Shown: piece by piece, positions 1 through 8,831 of the stretch
How the letters are laid out: each line of letters starts with the position of its first letter
Numbering within the stretch: the first letter of the stretch is position 1
NCBI GenBank assembly: GCA_039679885.1
Contig: JBDKUC010000013.1
Span: 1-24,194 of the forward strand
Source: JAJFUI01 sp039679885
GTDB taxonomy: Bacteria; Planctomycetota; Planctomycetia; Pirellulales; Thermoguttaceae
Direction: 5' to 3'
DNA: 24,194 nt
The notes under the pieces: model-generated
What the model saw: the letters and a program-made list of their open reading frames with translations, nothing else
Databases searched by the model: none
Told to the model about the DNA's origin: nothing
Translations under genes and position numbers: made by a program

Positions 1-34
1 AGCCGGTTTGCATTGCGATCTCTTGCTGCGCGTC

Positions 35-137
35 GGTTATGCTTTGGTCCGTAGGTTATGCTTTAGCATAACACCGCATCGTCCGCCACGGTCTCTGTTA
101 TGCTGAAGCATAACCTACCTGCTGAAGCATAACCTAC
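35..137. repeat. Cluster of GTTATGCT/AGCATAAC palindromic repeats
   Basis: Three self-complementary units lie here: GTTATGCTTTAGCATAAC at 55-72, GTTATGCTGAAGCATAAC at 97-114, and a copy starting TGCTGAAGCATAAC at 120. A fragment, GGTTATGCTTT, lies at 35-45. The 12-base flank GTAGGTTATGCT (51-62) is the exact reverse complement of 107-118, so the first and second full units are in opposite orientation and could pair into one larger hairpin. The cluster lies downstream of the stop of the minus-strand VWA gene. It looks like a non-coding dispersed repeat. Confidence 0.8.
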
Positions 138-157
138 TTGCTACTTGCCAGGTCTTT

Positions 158-204
158 CCTGGCCTCACGCGGAGCGTGAGGAGTACTTTTGTGAGGAGTA
201 CTTT
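158..204. repeat. TCACGCGGAGCGTGA palindromic repeat with a 14-bp tandem tail
   Basis: The 15-base core at 165-179 is a 6-bp stem (TCACGC/GCGTGA) with a GGA loop. It is followed by two near-adjacent copies of GTGAGGAGTACTTT (176-189 and 191-204). The same core occurs at 20256, 20294 and 23900. This copy ends 8 bases before the stop codon of the minus-strand VWA gene and could influence its 3' end. Confidence 0.8.
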
Positions 205-211
205 GGGGATT

Positions 212-2485
212 TCATCTCAGGTGGTACTTTCTCCGCAAGAACCATTCAGTGGTCAAGAGGCCGACCAGGAGCGGCCAAACGCCGGGTGGCCAGTAGAGAT
301 AATGCTCGACGACCACCGTCTTCTTCCGCTGCGTGCGATCGAGTTGGTCGATCAGATGATCGGCGGTTGAAAGGTGGACGTGCTGGCCGCCTGTTGCCGC
401 GGCAATGGCGTTGAGCATCGTCTCGTCCAGGTCGAGCCTCTCGAACTCGAGGTTGACGCGGCCGACCTGCACGACAATCTTCTCGGACGAGATCGTCGTG
501 CCGGCAAGTTGCGCGTCGGCGATCACTTCGTATTGTCCCGACGTCTCCGGCTGGAAGACGCCCCCGTAGTGGCCGGCCGGGCCAGGAGTTGGCGCGAGAA
601 CGTTCGAATGCTGCGGCGGTTCGACTGCGGCCTCAGCGGCCGACGCCGCCACCGGGCCTCTGACGCGGGCGTTGACCTTGACGTTCCCGGCGCCTTGGCC
701 GTCCTTGTCGCGAACGACCGCGGAAATCTGGATCGGCTCGCCCAGTGCGTACGCCGCCTTGTCGGTCTCGGCCACAACACTCGCCTGCGTGTCGACGGCC
801 TCGCTGCGCCCGGCCAGCCATCGCACCATCTGCCCCCAAAACCGCAGGAACGGCGATTGACGATCGAGCGCTCGTGGGCCTTGCTGCCAGTTGCGGGTCG
901 TGTCGCCCGTGAAGACGGCCATGCGGCCGCGGCCCAGCGGCTGCGTGGCCAGCACCGGCATCGAGCCTTCGGCCGTTGGCAGCGTGGCCAGGACGCTGGC
1001 GCCAGGTCGGGCGCGCCCGACGCGCGTGCAGCCATCCAACGGCGGCAGGCCCGGCTGCTTCGGCGGCGATTGCCGCGTCGGAAAGAACTCGCCGATGTTG
1101 GCGAAAATCGGATGCCGGACGCCCTCGGGCGTCAGCAGCGGGAGCATCGGCTCGGTGAACTGCCCCAGTTTTCGACCGCCGAGCTCGACCGGCAAGGCCG
1201 AGGCGAGCGGTGTCTCGGTGTATCCGCCCGGCCCAAGGCTGTGGTAGCCGCCGAGCATCAGCAGGCCCGCTCCGGACCGAACTCGCTTGAGCAGCATTTC
1301 CTGCTGTTGTGGGCGGAGGTACGAGCTGTCGATGTCGCCCAGGATGAAGACGTCGAACTTGTCGACCGTCGCCTGGTCGGTCGGGATGGCCGCCAGCTTG
1401 ACGCCTGTCATGTTCGTCCGCTGAAGAAACACGTTGGGACGCGTCTGCACGAGGGCGGAGAACTCGAGGTCGGGGTCCTTCGCCAGGAACCGGTCGGCCA
1501 GCGCGCCGTACTCGGCCCGAAGCGTTCCCTCGATGTAGAGCACCCGGATGCCCCGCTCGACGACCGTGGCGACCGCCGACCGCTGGTTGTTCTCGACGAT
1601 CTTCTCTTCGGCCACAGGCGGAACGCGGACCGTGTAGGTGTGCCGCCCCTTGACCGCGGGCCGAAACTCAAACGAGACCTGCTGCGGCCCTTCGGCGTCG
1701 TCGAGCGTCAGTTCTTGTTCGCCAATCTGTCGGCCATCCTCGTCCAGGTACGCCTGGATCACTCGGCCGCCGAGGCCGATGGCATCGACCGAGCCGGTGA
1801 CTCGCGCCAGGTTGCCAAGCATCATCCGGGGCGGGCAGTCGATCCCCGTTACCATGATGTCGCGGAAGGATGGATTGTTGCGAAGACTCGCCCCGACGCC
1901 GACGCAATGCACGGTCATGCCGAGCCCACGCGCGATCTCCGCCGGGCGGCCCGCCATGTTGTGAACGCCGTCGCTCAGCAGGATCACAGCGGCGACTTCC
2001 GACGGCGGGAACGACTTCTCCGCCGCCGCGAGGGCGGCGGAGATCGAGGTGCCGCGGCCCGTCGGCTTCAGTCCCGCGAGTTGGCTTGCGCCGTCAAGCG
2101 GCCCAGCCCGCTCGGCAAAGGCGATCGGCTTCACGCGGAAATCGCCTTTGAGTTTTTCGCACCATTTCGACAACTGATCCCTGGCTTGCTCGAAGCGGGT
2201 CCGGCCCGAAGAATCGTCGGCAACGCCCATGGAACTCGACGTGTCGAGCAGAAAAAGGATTGCTGGCTTGTCGGCCGACAGCTGCTGATAGCTGAGCACG
2301 GGGCGAAAGAGCAGTAAGACGACCAACAAGATGGCGACGATTCGGAGCACCAAGAGCGTCCGCCATTGCCGCAGCGGAAGCGAGCCGAAGGCACGATAGT
2401 AAAACCCGCCGGCCAAGGCGACCGCCGCTAGGGCGACGGCCAACATGGTCCACGCGTTGCGGCCTTCGGCGAGGGTGAGTTGCAT
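212..2485 (-). CDS. Membrane-anchored VWA / GATase1-like protein
   Basis: 757 aa. Two N-terminal hydrophobic segments (about residues 12-30 and 43-63) precede a von Willebrand factor A domain from about residue 73. Its metal-ion-dependent adhesion site looks intact: DTSSS at 81-85, T146, and SDG at 171-173. Residues about 313-560 resemble the glutamine-amidotransferase-like fold found in this family (LYIEG near 316, LMLGGYHSLGPGGY near 409) without an evident catalytic Cys. An Ig-like region follows, and a last hydrophobic segment (about 730-748) ends in a basic tail. Related proteins in planctomycetes and Bacteroidetes often sit beside MoxR ATPases and DUF58 proteins. None is seen here, but the next gene downstream is off the window. 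The ATG at 2485 has no strong ribosome site. The biological role is unknown; envelope assembly or stress functions are suggested for relatives. Confidence 0.85.
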   Translation of the reverse strand: MQLTLAEGRNAWTMLAVALAAVALAGGFYYRAFGSLPLRQWRTLLVLRIVAILLVVLLLFRPVLSYQQLSADKPAILFLLDTSSSMGVADDSSGRTRFEQARDQLSKWCEKLKGDFRVKPIAFAERAGPLDGASQLAGLKPTGRGTSISAALAAAEKSFPPSEVAAVILLSDGVHNMAGRPAEIARGLGMTVHCVGVGASLRNNPSFRDIMVTGIDCPPRMMLGNLARVTGSVDAIGLGGRVIQAYLDEDGRQIGEQELTLDDAEGPQQVSFEFRPAVKGRHTYTVRVPPVAEEKIVENNQRSAVATVVERGIRVLYIEGTLRAEYGALADRFLAKDPDLEFSALVQTRPNVFLQRTNMTGVKLAAIPTDQATVDKFDVFILGDIDSSYLRPQQQEMLLKRVRSGAGLLMLGGYHSLGPGGYTETPLASALPVELGGRKLGQFTEPMLPLLTPEGVRHPIFANIGEFFPTRQSPPKQPGLPPLDGCTRVGRARPGASVLATLPTAEGSMPVLATQPLGRGRMAVFTGDTTRNWQQGPRALDRQSPFLRFWGQMVRWLAGRSEAVDTQASVVAETDKAAYALGEPIQISAVVRDKDGQGAGNVKVNARVRGPVAASAAEAAVEPPQHSNVLAPTPGPAGHYGGVFQPETSGQYEVIADAQLAGTTISSEKIVVQVGRVNLEFERLDLDETMLNAIAAATGGQHVHLSTADHLIDQLDRTQRKKTVVVEHYLYWPPGVWPLLVGLLTTEWFLRRKYHLR

Positions 2486-2820
2486 CGTGTCTGGCTGCTT
2501 GCCGTCTGGTCGATGATGACGCCGGCGACGGTCGAGAGATCGCCGCTAGACCGGCATCCCTTCCCACATTGTCGGCGGGGGAAGGTCGCCGCGTCAACCG
2601 GTGGGTCAGACGCAGCCGGTATGCTGGGTTATTTGGGCAAAGAACGGGAATATTTAGACCGATCGCTTTCTCTTGTTTTGTCGGCAAAGTTTAACTCACC
2701 GGCAATTTCGGCCGATCTAGCGTCAGTTGGCGCGCGCCATTACACTTAGCTTGGACTGCGCCGGACTTTGTCGACTGGATAAACTTTTCCGGCTGTGACT
2801 GGACGATAAGGAGCCCTCCT
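2486..2820. other. Divergent intergenic region, no gene seen
   Basis: This 335-bp space separates two divergently transcribed genes and must hold the promoter of each. I could not pick a convincing -35/-10 pair on either strand. The plus-strand gene has a strong AAGGAG site at 2808-2813. No long inverted repeat is visible, unlike most other gaps in the window. Confidence 0.5.
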
Positions 2821-4839
2821 GTGCCCCGCTTCTGGACTTCCGCCTCTTGCTTGGTCGCCTGTTTGTTGACTCTGTCGGTTGCCGCTGCCGCAGCCGCCAC
2901 GACAAGCCGACCGAGTGAAACGCTTTTGCCCCAAACCACTCAAGGCTTCTTCGCGATCTCGAACGTGGATGTCCTTGAGAAGCACTGGGACAAGACCCAG
3001 CTCGGGCATCTCATGGCCGACCCGGTGATGAAGCCTTTCACCCGGGACATGAAGCGACAAGTCGAGGAGCGGTGGTCGAGCGTCGAGGACCGCCTCGGCT
3101 TGACGCTGGACGACATGAAAGGGGTGCCCGGCGGCGACGTCGGCATCGGGCTGATTGCGCCAAAGGCCGGCGCCGCGGCGGTGGCCATCGTCATCGACGT
3201 GACCGGCAAGCTCCCGCAGGCCCGCGAAATGCTCCGCCGCGTCAATAAGCGGCAGTTGCAGCGGGGAGCCAAGCGGACGGAACTGAAGATCAAGGGCTGC
3301 CCTGACGCCGTGATTCAGTACGACTTACCCGAATCGGAAGATGACAAGGACGCCCGCGAGAGCACCTTGCAGGGGAGCCAAAAGGCGCAGCCTGCGAACA
3401 ACGCCAGGGCGACGCCAACGCGGCAGGCTTTTTACTGCCTGACGGGCAATCTCATCGTCGTGGCCGATAACCTGGAGATCGCCACCGCGGTTCTCGGCCG
3501 GGCGATCGGCTTCCACAAGGAAAAAGACAGTCTGGCCGACCACAAGCCGTTCCAAGAGGTGATGAAACGCTGCAAGTCGGATTACGGTCCAGGCACGCCG
3601 CAGATGCGCTGGTTCGTTCATCCGCTGGGCTATGCCGAGGCGGCGCGGGCCGCCACGCCCGACAGTCGCCGCCGCAAGGGCAAGACGTTCTTGGAGGTCA
3701 TGCGACACCAAGGCGTCGGGGCCGTGCAAGGCATTGGCGGACTGGTCGACTTCTCGGAAGAGGGCTACGAGCTCGTCCATCGCACGGCGGTCTTTGCGCC
3801 CCCGCCGTATGAAAAGGCCATGAAGATGGCCGTGCTGCCGAACCAGAAGGATTTCAGTCCGCAGCCCTGGGTGCCACGCGAACTGGCCACCTATACGACT
3901 CTCTACTTCGACATCATCAATGGGTTCGACAACTTCGGCCCACTGTTTGACGAACTGTTCGGCCAAGGCGAAGAAGGAACGTGGCTCGAGGCGATGGAAA
4001 GCCTCGAAAAAGACCCGAGCGGGCCGCAAGTGAACATTCGCGAAGACCTGGTCATGCATCTTGGGCAGCGGATCAGCATGATGAGCGATTACGAGGTGCC
4101 CATCACGACGAAGAGCGACCGTCTGTTGATCGCCATCGAGGCAAAAGAACCGAAGCCCGTCGCGTCGGCCATCCGGAAGCTGCTCAAAAACGACCCCGAC
4201 TGGCGATGCCGCAAGGAGAAGGGGCTGGAGATTTGGGAGATGGTGCAGGAAGAGACGCCGGGGCTCGCGCCGCCGGTCATTGAAGATGGCAGCGGTTTTG
4301 GCGACGAGCGCCAGATGACCCGTCATCATCCGCTTCGGAAGCATCGAGGCGAGGAAGAGGAAGAGGCCAGGAAACCGCTGTTGCCGCACGCCGCGATCAC
4401 GGTCTGGAACGGCCATCTGATGGTCGCTTCGCACATCGATTTCCTGCTGAAGGTCGTCGCGCCGGATAAGAAGAAGCAGAAGCCGCTTAGCGGTGAAGCG
4501 GATTACCGAGCCGTGCAACAACAGATCACGAAATTCAAGCCCCAAGAGAAGTGCGTCCAGTTCTTCTCGCGGACTGACGAGGAATATCGGCCCACCTACG
4601 AAATGGTCCGGCAAAATCGGCTGCCGGAGAGCGAGAGCCTGTTTGCCAAGTCGCTCAATGCGTTGTTCGGCCAGGGGAAGAAGGGCACCCGGGCCCCGAA
4701 GATCGACGGCACCCAATTGCCCGAGTACAAGGCCGTGAGCCCCTACCTCGGTCCCGCCGGCCTTCGGGCCACCAGCGAGCCGACCGGCTGGTACCTGAAG
4801 GGCTTTACGCTCACGAAAGAGACCAAGGCCGGGAAATAG
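2821..4839 (+). CDS. Secreted protein of unknown function (planctomycete type)
   Basis: 672 aa, starting at GTG, chosen because AAGGAG sits 7 bases upstream (2808-2813) and a signal peptide begins at once: a hydrophobic stretch at about residues 8-26, then TTSRPSETLLP. The mature protein is soluble and rich in charged residues, with no membrane segment. It resembles planctomycete proteins loosely related to DUF3352, which carry repeated alpha/beta modules built around phrases like 'GVPGGDVGIGLI' and 'CLTGNLIVVADN'. A charged low-complexity loop (HRGEEEEEARK) lies near residue 507. No catalytic motif is recognised. It is a single-gene unit, convergent with ruvA. An export substrate is likely; its function is not predictable. 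Confidence 0.8.
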   Translation: MPRFWTSASCLVACLLTLSVAAAAAATTSRPSETLLPQTTQGFFAISNVDVLEKHWDKTQLGHLMADPVMKPFTRDMKRQVEERWSSVEDRLGLTLDDMKGVPGGDVGIGLIAPKAGAAAVAIVIDVTGKLPQAREMLRRVNKRQLQRGAKRTELKIKGCPDAVIQYDLPESEDDKDARESTLQGSQKAQPANNARATPTRQAFYCLTGNLIVVADNLEIATAVLGRAIGFHKEKDSLADHKPFQEVMKRCKSDYGPGTPQMRWFVHPLGYAEAARAATPDSRRRKGKTFLEVMRHQGVGAVQGIGGLVDFSEEGYELVHRTAVFAPPPYEKAMKMAVLPNQKDFSPQPWVPRELATYTTLYFDIINGFDNFGPLFDELFGQGEEGTWLEAMESLEKDPSGPQVNIREDLVMHLGQRISMMSDYEVPITTKSDRLLIAIEAKEPKPVASAIRKLLKNDPDWRCRKEKGLEIWEMVQEETPGLAPPVIEDGSGFGDERQMTRHHPLRKHRGEEEEEARKPLLPHAAITVWNGHLMVASHIDFLLKVVAPDKKKQKPLSGEADYRAVQQQITKFKPQEKCVQFFSRTDEEYRPTYEMVRQNRLPESESLFAKSLNALFGQGKKGTRAPKIDGTQLPEYKAVSPYLGPAGLRATSEPTGWYLKGFTLTKETKAGK

Positions 4840-4844
4840 CAGAC

Positions 4845-4922
4845 GAAGCTCGAAATCTCAAATCCGAAATCCTAAGTCCCGAAATCCGAACTTCGGATTT
4901 CGGGCTTAGGGCTTCGAGCTTC
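4845..4922. repeat. Long inverted repeat filling a convergent gene junction
   Basis: Outer arms GAAGCTCGAA (4845-4854) and TTCGAGCTTC (4913-4922) enclose inner arms at 4871-4890 and 4892-4910, which match except for one missing base (CCTAAGTCCCGAAATCCGAA against its complement). The whole forms one hairpin of nearly 80 nt. It occupies almost all of the 85 bp between two converging stop codons, so it probably serves as a bidirectional transcription terminator. It is built from AAATCC/TCCGAA-type words typical of dispersed intergenic repeats. Confidence 0.8.
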
Positions 4923-4924
4923 TC

Positions 4925-5548
4925 CTATTTTTGGCTCTGCTGATAAATCGCTTCGATAAGGCCCTGCACGTCCTTGAACTTCTTCTTCGAGGCGAGAGTG
5001 GCGTCGAGAAGCCGCCGGGCGTCGCTTTCGGAATGACCCAGCGAGCGGAGCACTTCGTAGGTTTCGGAGACGATGTCCGGCTCGACTTCGGCCTCGCGCA
5101 TTTCATCGCGGACGGCCATCAGGGCGAACTTGGGCACCTTGCGCCGCAGCTTGGCGACGATTCGCTCGGCCATCGCGGGGCCGATGCCGGGCAAACTTGA
5201 CAGCGTCTTGTTGTCCTGCTCCTCGATCGCCGTGGCCACTTCCTTGACGGGCCGAATCATCGCACGCAGGGCCTTCTTGGCCCCGACGCCGTCGACCTGG
5301 CAGAACAACTCGAAAAACTCCCGCTCGACCTCGCTGAGAAATCCCACCAGCCGCGGCGTCATGCGGCCCTGCATGGGGTTGCCCTCGAGATACTCGATCG
5401 TGTGCAGCGTCACCGTCTGGCCGATCTGGCCCTGCAACTGCCGCCGGGTGAACTCGGGGATCAGCACTTCATACTCGAACGCGTCGATCTTCAAGCTGAG
5501 CGTGTCGCCATGCAGTGCGGCCAGTTGGCCGGTAATCTTCGTAATCAT
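4925..5548 (-). CDS. ruvA: Holliday junction branch migration protein RuvA
   Basis: 207 aa, the usual family length. RuvA forms tetramers that bind the four-way Holliday junction and load the RuvB motor in recombinational repair. The start MITKITGQLA (5548) matches the family; the in-frame upstream extension to 5638 does not. Residues 1-65 form the OB-fold domain. Two helix-hairpin-helix motifs follow: VDGVGAKKALRAM at 85-97 and LPGIGPAMAERIVAKL at 119-134. The RuvB-contacting domain III spans about 158-207 (ETYEVLRSLGHSESDARRLL). The stretch LEGNPMQGRMTPRLVGF before the first HhH is a little longer than in the E. coli protein. ruvB and ruvC are not in the window, and the gene lies 112 bp downstream of selA. 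Confidence 0.95.
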   Translation of the reverse strand: MITKITGQLAALHGDTLSLKIDAFEYEVLIPEFTRRQLQGQIGQTVTLHTIEYLEGNPMQGRMTPRLVGFLSEVEREFFELFCQVDGVGAKKALRAMIRPVKEVATAIEEQDNKTLSSLPGIGPAMAERIVAKLRRKVPKFALMAVRDEMREAEVEPDIVSETYEVLRSLGHSESDARRLLDATLASKKKFKDVQGLIEAIYQQSQK

Positions 5549-5660
5549 CGTGGGTTCGTGCAGGTTGGAGCCAAATGCAACGGGGTGGCGAACCCATGAT
5601 GCCCGGTCCGGCCGACGTTGTCCAGAGCAAGAAGGCAATTGGACGCAGCACGAGATGCGT

Positions 5661-7097
5661 TCAATCGGACTCGACCGCCACGGCTGTGCGAAGCACTGCG
5701 ATCAGAATCTCTTCGTCGCCGTCGAGCAACGTGCGGGGATCGAGCAACAGTTGGCCGCGATGGACGCGGGCGAACACGGGCGTCTCGGCGAGTCGCAGAC
5801 GCCGCGCGACCTCGCCAGCCTCGACGCCGACCGTTTCGATGGCGACCAGCCGCGTGGGCAACTCCTGGGCCGGCAGCGAGCCGCTCCCCATCTCCGAAAA
5901 CCCGTCAATCACCGTAGCCGTGATGCCTGGCAGCCCGCTTGCCGCGGCCGTCGCGATCCTGTCGGCTTGCGAGTCGATTTCCGCCAGACTGCGGCAGAGC
6001 ATCCTGAGCGTCGGCACTTCGGCGAGCGCCCGAGTTTGGTCGAGGAATAAGAGCAGCGTTGCTTCCAGCGCGGCCAGCGTAAGCTTGTCGACACGGACGA
6101 TCCGGGCCAACGGATTTCTGCGGATCGCCTCGATCCACCGCGTTTGCCCTAGAACAATTCCTCCCTGCGGGCCGCCGATCATCTTGTCGGCGCTGCAGGT
6201 GATCAGATCCGCGCCGGCGGCCACCGATTCGGCAAGTGTCGGCTCGGGCTGAAAACCAAACTGCGAGAAGTCGACCAACGGGCCAGCGCCCACGTCGTCG
6301 ATGACCGTCAGACTACGGCGGTGCGCCAGGGCGACCAACTCCTGGAGCGGCGTTTCGGCCGTGAACCCGACGATCTTGTAGTTGCTCGGGTGAACGCGGA
6401 GGATCGCAGCGGTGTTCTCGTTGATGGCGCGCTCGTAGTCTCGCAGATGAGTCTTGTTCGTCGTGCCCACTTCGACGAGCTTCACGCCTGCGGCGGCCAT
6501 CACGTCGGGCAAGCGGAACGAGCCGCCGATCTCGACCAACTGCCCCCGGGAGACGATCACTTCGCGACCAGCGGCGACCGTGTTGAGCACGATCGCCGTG
6601 GCGGCCGCATTGTTGTTGACCACCGTAGCGGCCTCGGCGCCGGTCAATTCGTGCAGCAGTTCTTCGATCCGCTGGTCGCGTCGCGAGCGTTGGCCGGTTG
6701 CCGGATCGGCCTGAAGCAGCGAGTAGCCGGAAAGCTCGGTTGCGATTTGATGGATGGCTTGTCGCGGCAGCGGAGCGCGACCCAAGGCCGTATGGAGGAT
6801 GATGCCCGTGGCGTTGATCACCTTGCGATAGCCCGGCCTGAGCGCCGCCCGCAGATGCTGTTTGGCTTCGCTCAAGATCGCCTGACGCAGGGTGTCCTCG
6901 CTGGTGTCATGCATCTCGTCGGCCGATTGCAGAAGGCGTTGCCGTGTTTGCTCGACTGCGCGGCGGATGGAGTCGACCAGGATGCGGCGAGGGGCTTCGA
7001 CCGCCCAGTCCTCGGCCGCCGCGTCGTGCAGCAGGAGATCGACGGCCGGAATTCGAGCCAACAGGTTCTGTTTTGATTCCGCCATGACGCTTGCCAT
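5661..7097 (-). CDS. selA: L-seryl-tRNA(Sec) selenium transferase SelA
   Basis: 478 aa, normal length. SelA is a PLP enzyme that converts seryl-tRNA(Sec) to selenocysteinyl-tRNA(Sec) using selenophosphate, in the cytoplasm. The N-terminal tRNA-binding helices are followed by the fold-type-I PLP domain: VINATGIILHTALGRAPLP near 93-111, NNNAAA near 161, RGQLVEIGGSFR near 184, IDDVGAG near 266, and the PLP lysine K305 in SADKMIGGPQGG. All expected landmarks are present and the frame is intact. ATG codons at 7097 and 7085 are both possible; neither has a clear ribosome site, so the longer form is given. selB, selD and selC are not seen nearby. The gene implies that this organism makes selenoproteins. 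Confidence 0.95.
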   Translation of the reverse strand: MASVMAESKQNLLARIPAVDLLLHDAAAEDWAVEAPRRILVDSIRRAVEQTRQRLLQSADEMHDTSEDTLRQAILSEAKQHLRAALRPGYRKVINATGIILHTALGRAPLPRQAIHQIATELSGYSLLQADPATGQRSRRDQRIEELLHELTGAEAATVVNNNAAATAIVLNTVAAGREVIVSRGQLVEIGGSFRLPDVMAAAGVKLVEVGTTNKTHLRDYERAINENTAAILRVHPSNYKIVGFTAETPLQELVALAHRRSLTVIDDVGAGPLVDFSQFGFQPEPTLAESVAAGADLITCSADKMIGGPQGGIVLGQTRWIEAIRRNPLARIVRVDKLTLAALEATLLLFLDQTRALAEVPTLRMLCRSLAEIDSQADRIATAAASGLPGITATVIDGFSEMGSGSLPAQELPTRLVAIETVGVEAGEVARRLRLAETPVFARVHRGQLLLDPRTLLDGDEEILIAVLRTAVAVESD

Positions 7098-7169
7098 TCT
7101 AACGGACGCGTCGGCGGCAGATCAAGCGGCGAAGCGCGCTGGGTGCGACAAGTTTTTTTGGCGATTTCT

Positions 7170-7235
7170 GTCATTCTGAGCGCAGCGAAGAATCTCCATA
7201 GCGCAGGGAAGATTCTTCGCTGCGCTCAGAATGAC
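7170..7235. repeat. Perfect 26-bp inverted repeat (TCATTCTGAGCGCAGCGAAG family)
   Basis: Arms 7170-7195 and 7210-7235 are exact reverse complements over 26 bases and are separated by 14 bases. The words TCATTCTGAGCGCAGCGAAG and CTTCGCTGCGCTCAGAATGA belong to a dispersed repeat that I recall from many environmental bacterial genomes. It lies between the divergent selA and MATE genes. A stem this long would also form in RNA, placing it in the 5' region of whichever gene is transcribed through it. Confidence 0.9.
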
Positions 7236-7408
7236 CGATTGCCAGGATTTCTTGCTGCCCCCAGCGCGCTCGATCCGCCGTTCGGCGGCAGAAGTCATTG
7301 CAATCCCATCGCGACAAACCGATTGACAGCCGATTGGGCCTTGGGCTCTCGCCGCCGAGCCGTTAGAATTCGGTACTTCGCTTGCGACGCGGAAACAGGT
7401 TCACTCGG

Positions 7409-8821
7409 ATGTTGACGACAAATACAGATACTCGCGAACTGACTGGCTGGTGGTCTCGCCCTTGCGGTGGGCGGGACGTCCTGCGGCTTTCCGTGCCGCT
7501 GGTCACCTCGATGGCCGCTCTGACGGTGATGACTTTCATCGACCGGATGTTCCTGCTTTGGTACTCCGAGGCGTCGATGGCGGCCGTGCTGCCGGCCGGG
7601 ATGTTGCATTTCTCGCTGATCTGCTTCCCGCTGGGAATCGCCTCGTACGTCAATACCTTTGTCGCACAATACCATGGGGCGAGGCAGCCGCAACGGATCG
7701 GTCCGGCCGCCTGGCAAGGCGTCCGCGTCGGTCTCTATGCGATGCCGCTCTTCTTGTTGCTCAGTCCGATCGCGCCGTGGATTTTTCAGCTGGCGGGCCA
7801 CGAACCGGCGCTGGCCGCCGAGGAGACGCTCTTCTTTCAGATTTGCACCTTCGGCGCGGGCGCCGAAATCACCGCCGCCGCCCTTTCGGCCATCTTCACC
7901 GGCCTCGGCGCCACGCCGATCGTGATGATCGTGGATACGACGGCCGCCGTGCTCACCGGCGTGCTGGACTACGCTCTGATCTTCGGCCATTTCGGGCTGC
8001 CGTCGTTGGGCATCGAGGGCGCAGGCTGGGCTACGGTCACCGCCCTCTGGTTCCGCGTGTTTGCGTATCTGGCCGTGACGCTCACGCCGCGTTACCGCCG
8101 AACGTACCGTCTCTGGAGCGATCGGCGTTTCAACCGCCCGCTGTTCGCGAGACTGCTCAAGTTTGGCGTGCCCAACGGGCTGCAACTCTTGGTCGACGTG
8201 GCCGGCTTCACCCTCTTTCTGTTGATCGTCGGCAAGCTCGGCAAGGAACAAACGGCCGCAACCACCTTGGCGTTCAACGTCAACGCCTTGGCGTTCGTGC
8301 CGATGCTCGGTCTGGGCGTGGCGCTGAGCACGATGGTCGGCCAGCAGCTTGGCCGCAACCGGCCGGACCTGGCATCGAGGGCCACCTGGACCTCGCTTTG
8401 GCTGGCCGGCGCCTACATGGGCGCCATGGCCCTGGTCTACCTGCTGCTGCCGGACGTGCTCTTGATGGGCCACGCCTTGCGAACGCCGCCGGCCGAGTTC
8501 GCCCAACTCCGATCGACAACCGTCGTCTTGCTCCGCTTCGTGGCCGCCTACTGCCTGTTCGATTCGATGAACGTGGTTTTCTCGGGTGCGCTGAAAGGGG
8601 CGGGCGACACGCGTTTCGTCATGGCCGTTTCGCTGTTGTTCATGCCGGCGCCGCTTCTGGCCGCACTGGCGGGCATGCGCTTCTGGCATGGCGGCTTGCT
8701 CTGGTGCTGGTCCGTCATCACCGTCTGGGTCCTGACGATGGCCTTCATCTATACCGCGAGGTTCCTCCAAGGCCGTTGGCAGCAGATGCGCGTGATCGAG
8801 CCGGAACTAATGGCGGCCTAA
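7409..8821 (+). CDS. MATE family efflux transporter
   Basis: 470 aa from the ATG at 7409; a TTG at 7382 would add nine residues. Roughly twelve hydrophobic segments are arranged as two similar halves, as in the multidrug and toxic compound extrusion family, which exports cationic compounds using a Na+ or H+ gradient at the inner membrane. Supporting phrases are VPLVTSMAALTVMTFIDRMFL near the N-terminus, FGVPNGLQLLVDVAGF at the start of the second half, and FSGALKGAGDTRFVM near the C-terminus, the last typical of MATE proteins. It is a single-gene unit, divergent from selA. The substrate cannot be predicted and no linked regulator is present. Confidence 0.88.
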   Translation: MLTTNTDTRELTGWWSRPCGGRDVLRLSVPLVTSMAALTVMTFIDRMFLLWYSEASMAAVLPAGMLHFSLICFPLGIASYVNTFVAQYHGARQPQRIGPAAWQGVRVGLYAMPLFLLLSPIAPWIFQLAGHEPALAAEETLFFQICTFGAGAEITAAALSAIFTGLGATPIVMIVDTTAAVLTGVLDYALIFGHFGLPSLGIEGAGWATVTALWFRVFAYLAVTLTPRYRRTYRLWSDRRFNRPLFARLLKFGVPNGLQLLVDVAGFTLFLLIVGKLGKEQTAATTLAFNVNALAFVPMLGLGVALSTMVGQQLGRNRPDLASRATWTSLWLAGAYMGAMALVYLLLPDVLLMGHALRTPPAEFAQLRSTTVVLLRFVAAYCLFDSMNVVFSGALKGAGDTRFVMAVSLLFMPAPLLAALAGMRFWHGGLLWCWSVITVWVLTMAFIYTARFLQGRWQQMRVIEPELMAA

Positions 8822-8831
8822 CGCCGCAATT

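Noticed and set aside
35..137. Possible CRISPR array
   Set aside because: Units are self-palindromic, in both orientations and irregularly spaced, with no spacers of constant length and no cas genes.
374..2317. Long plus-strand open frame (647 codons) across the VWA gene
   Set aside because: It lies antisense to a gene with intact VWA motifs. Its product is Arg-rich with no recognisable domain, as expected of a high-GC shadow frame.
3325..4716. Long minus-strand open frame (463 codons)
   Set aside because: It is antisense to the secreted 672-aa protein, which has a signal peptide and a strong ribosome site. The product is low-complexity and Arg/Leu-rich.
5549..5660. Possible selC (tRNA-Sec) beside selA
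   Set aside because: The gap has a short GGGTTCG/CGAACCC pairing, but no acceptor stem, D arm or TCA anticodon loop of tRNA-Sec could be laid out.
7295..8770. Long minus-strand open frame (491 codons)
   Set aside because: It is antisense to the MATE transporter. Its protein is His/Gln/Arg-rich with no domain.
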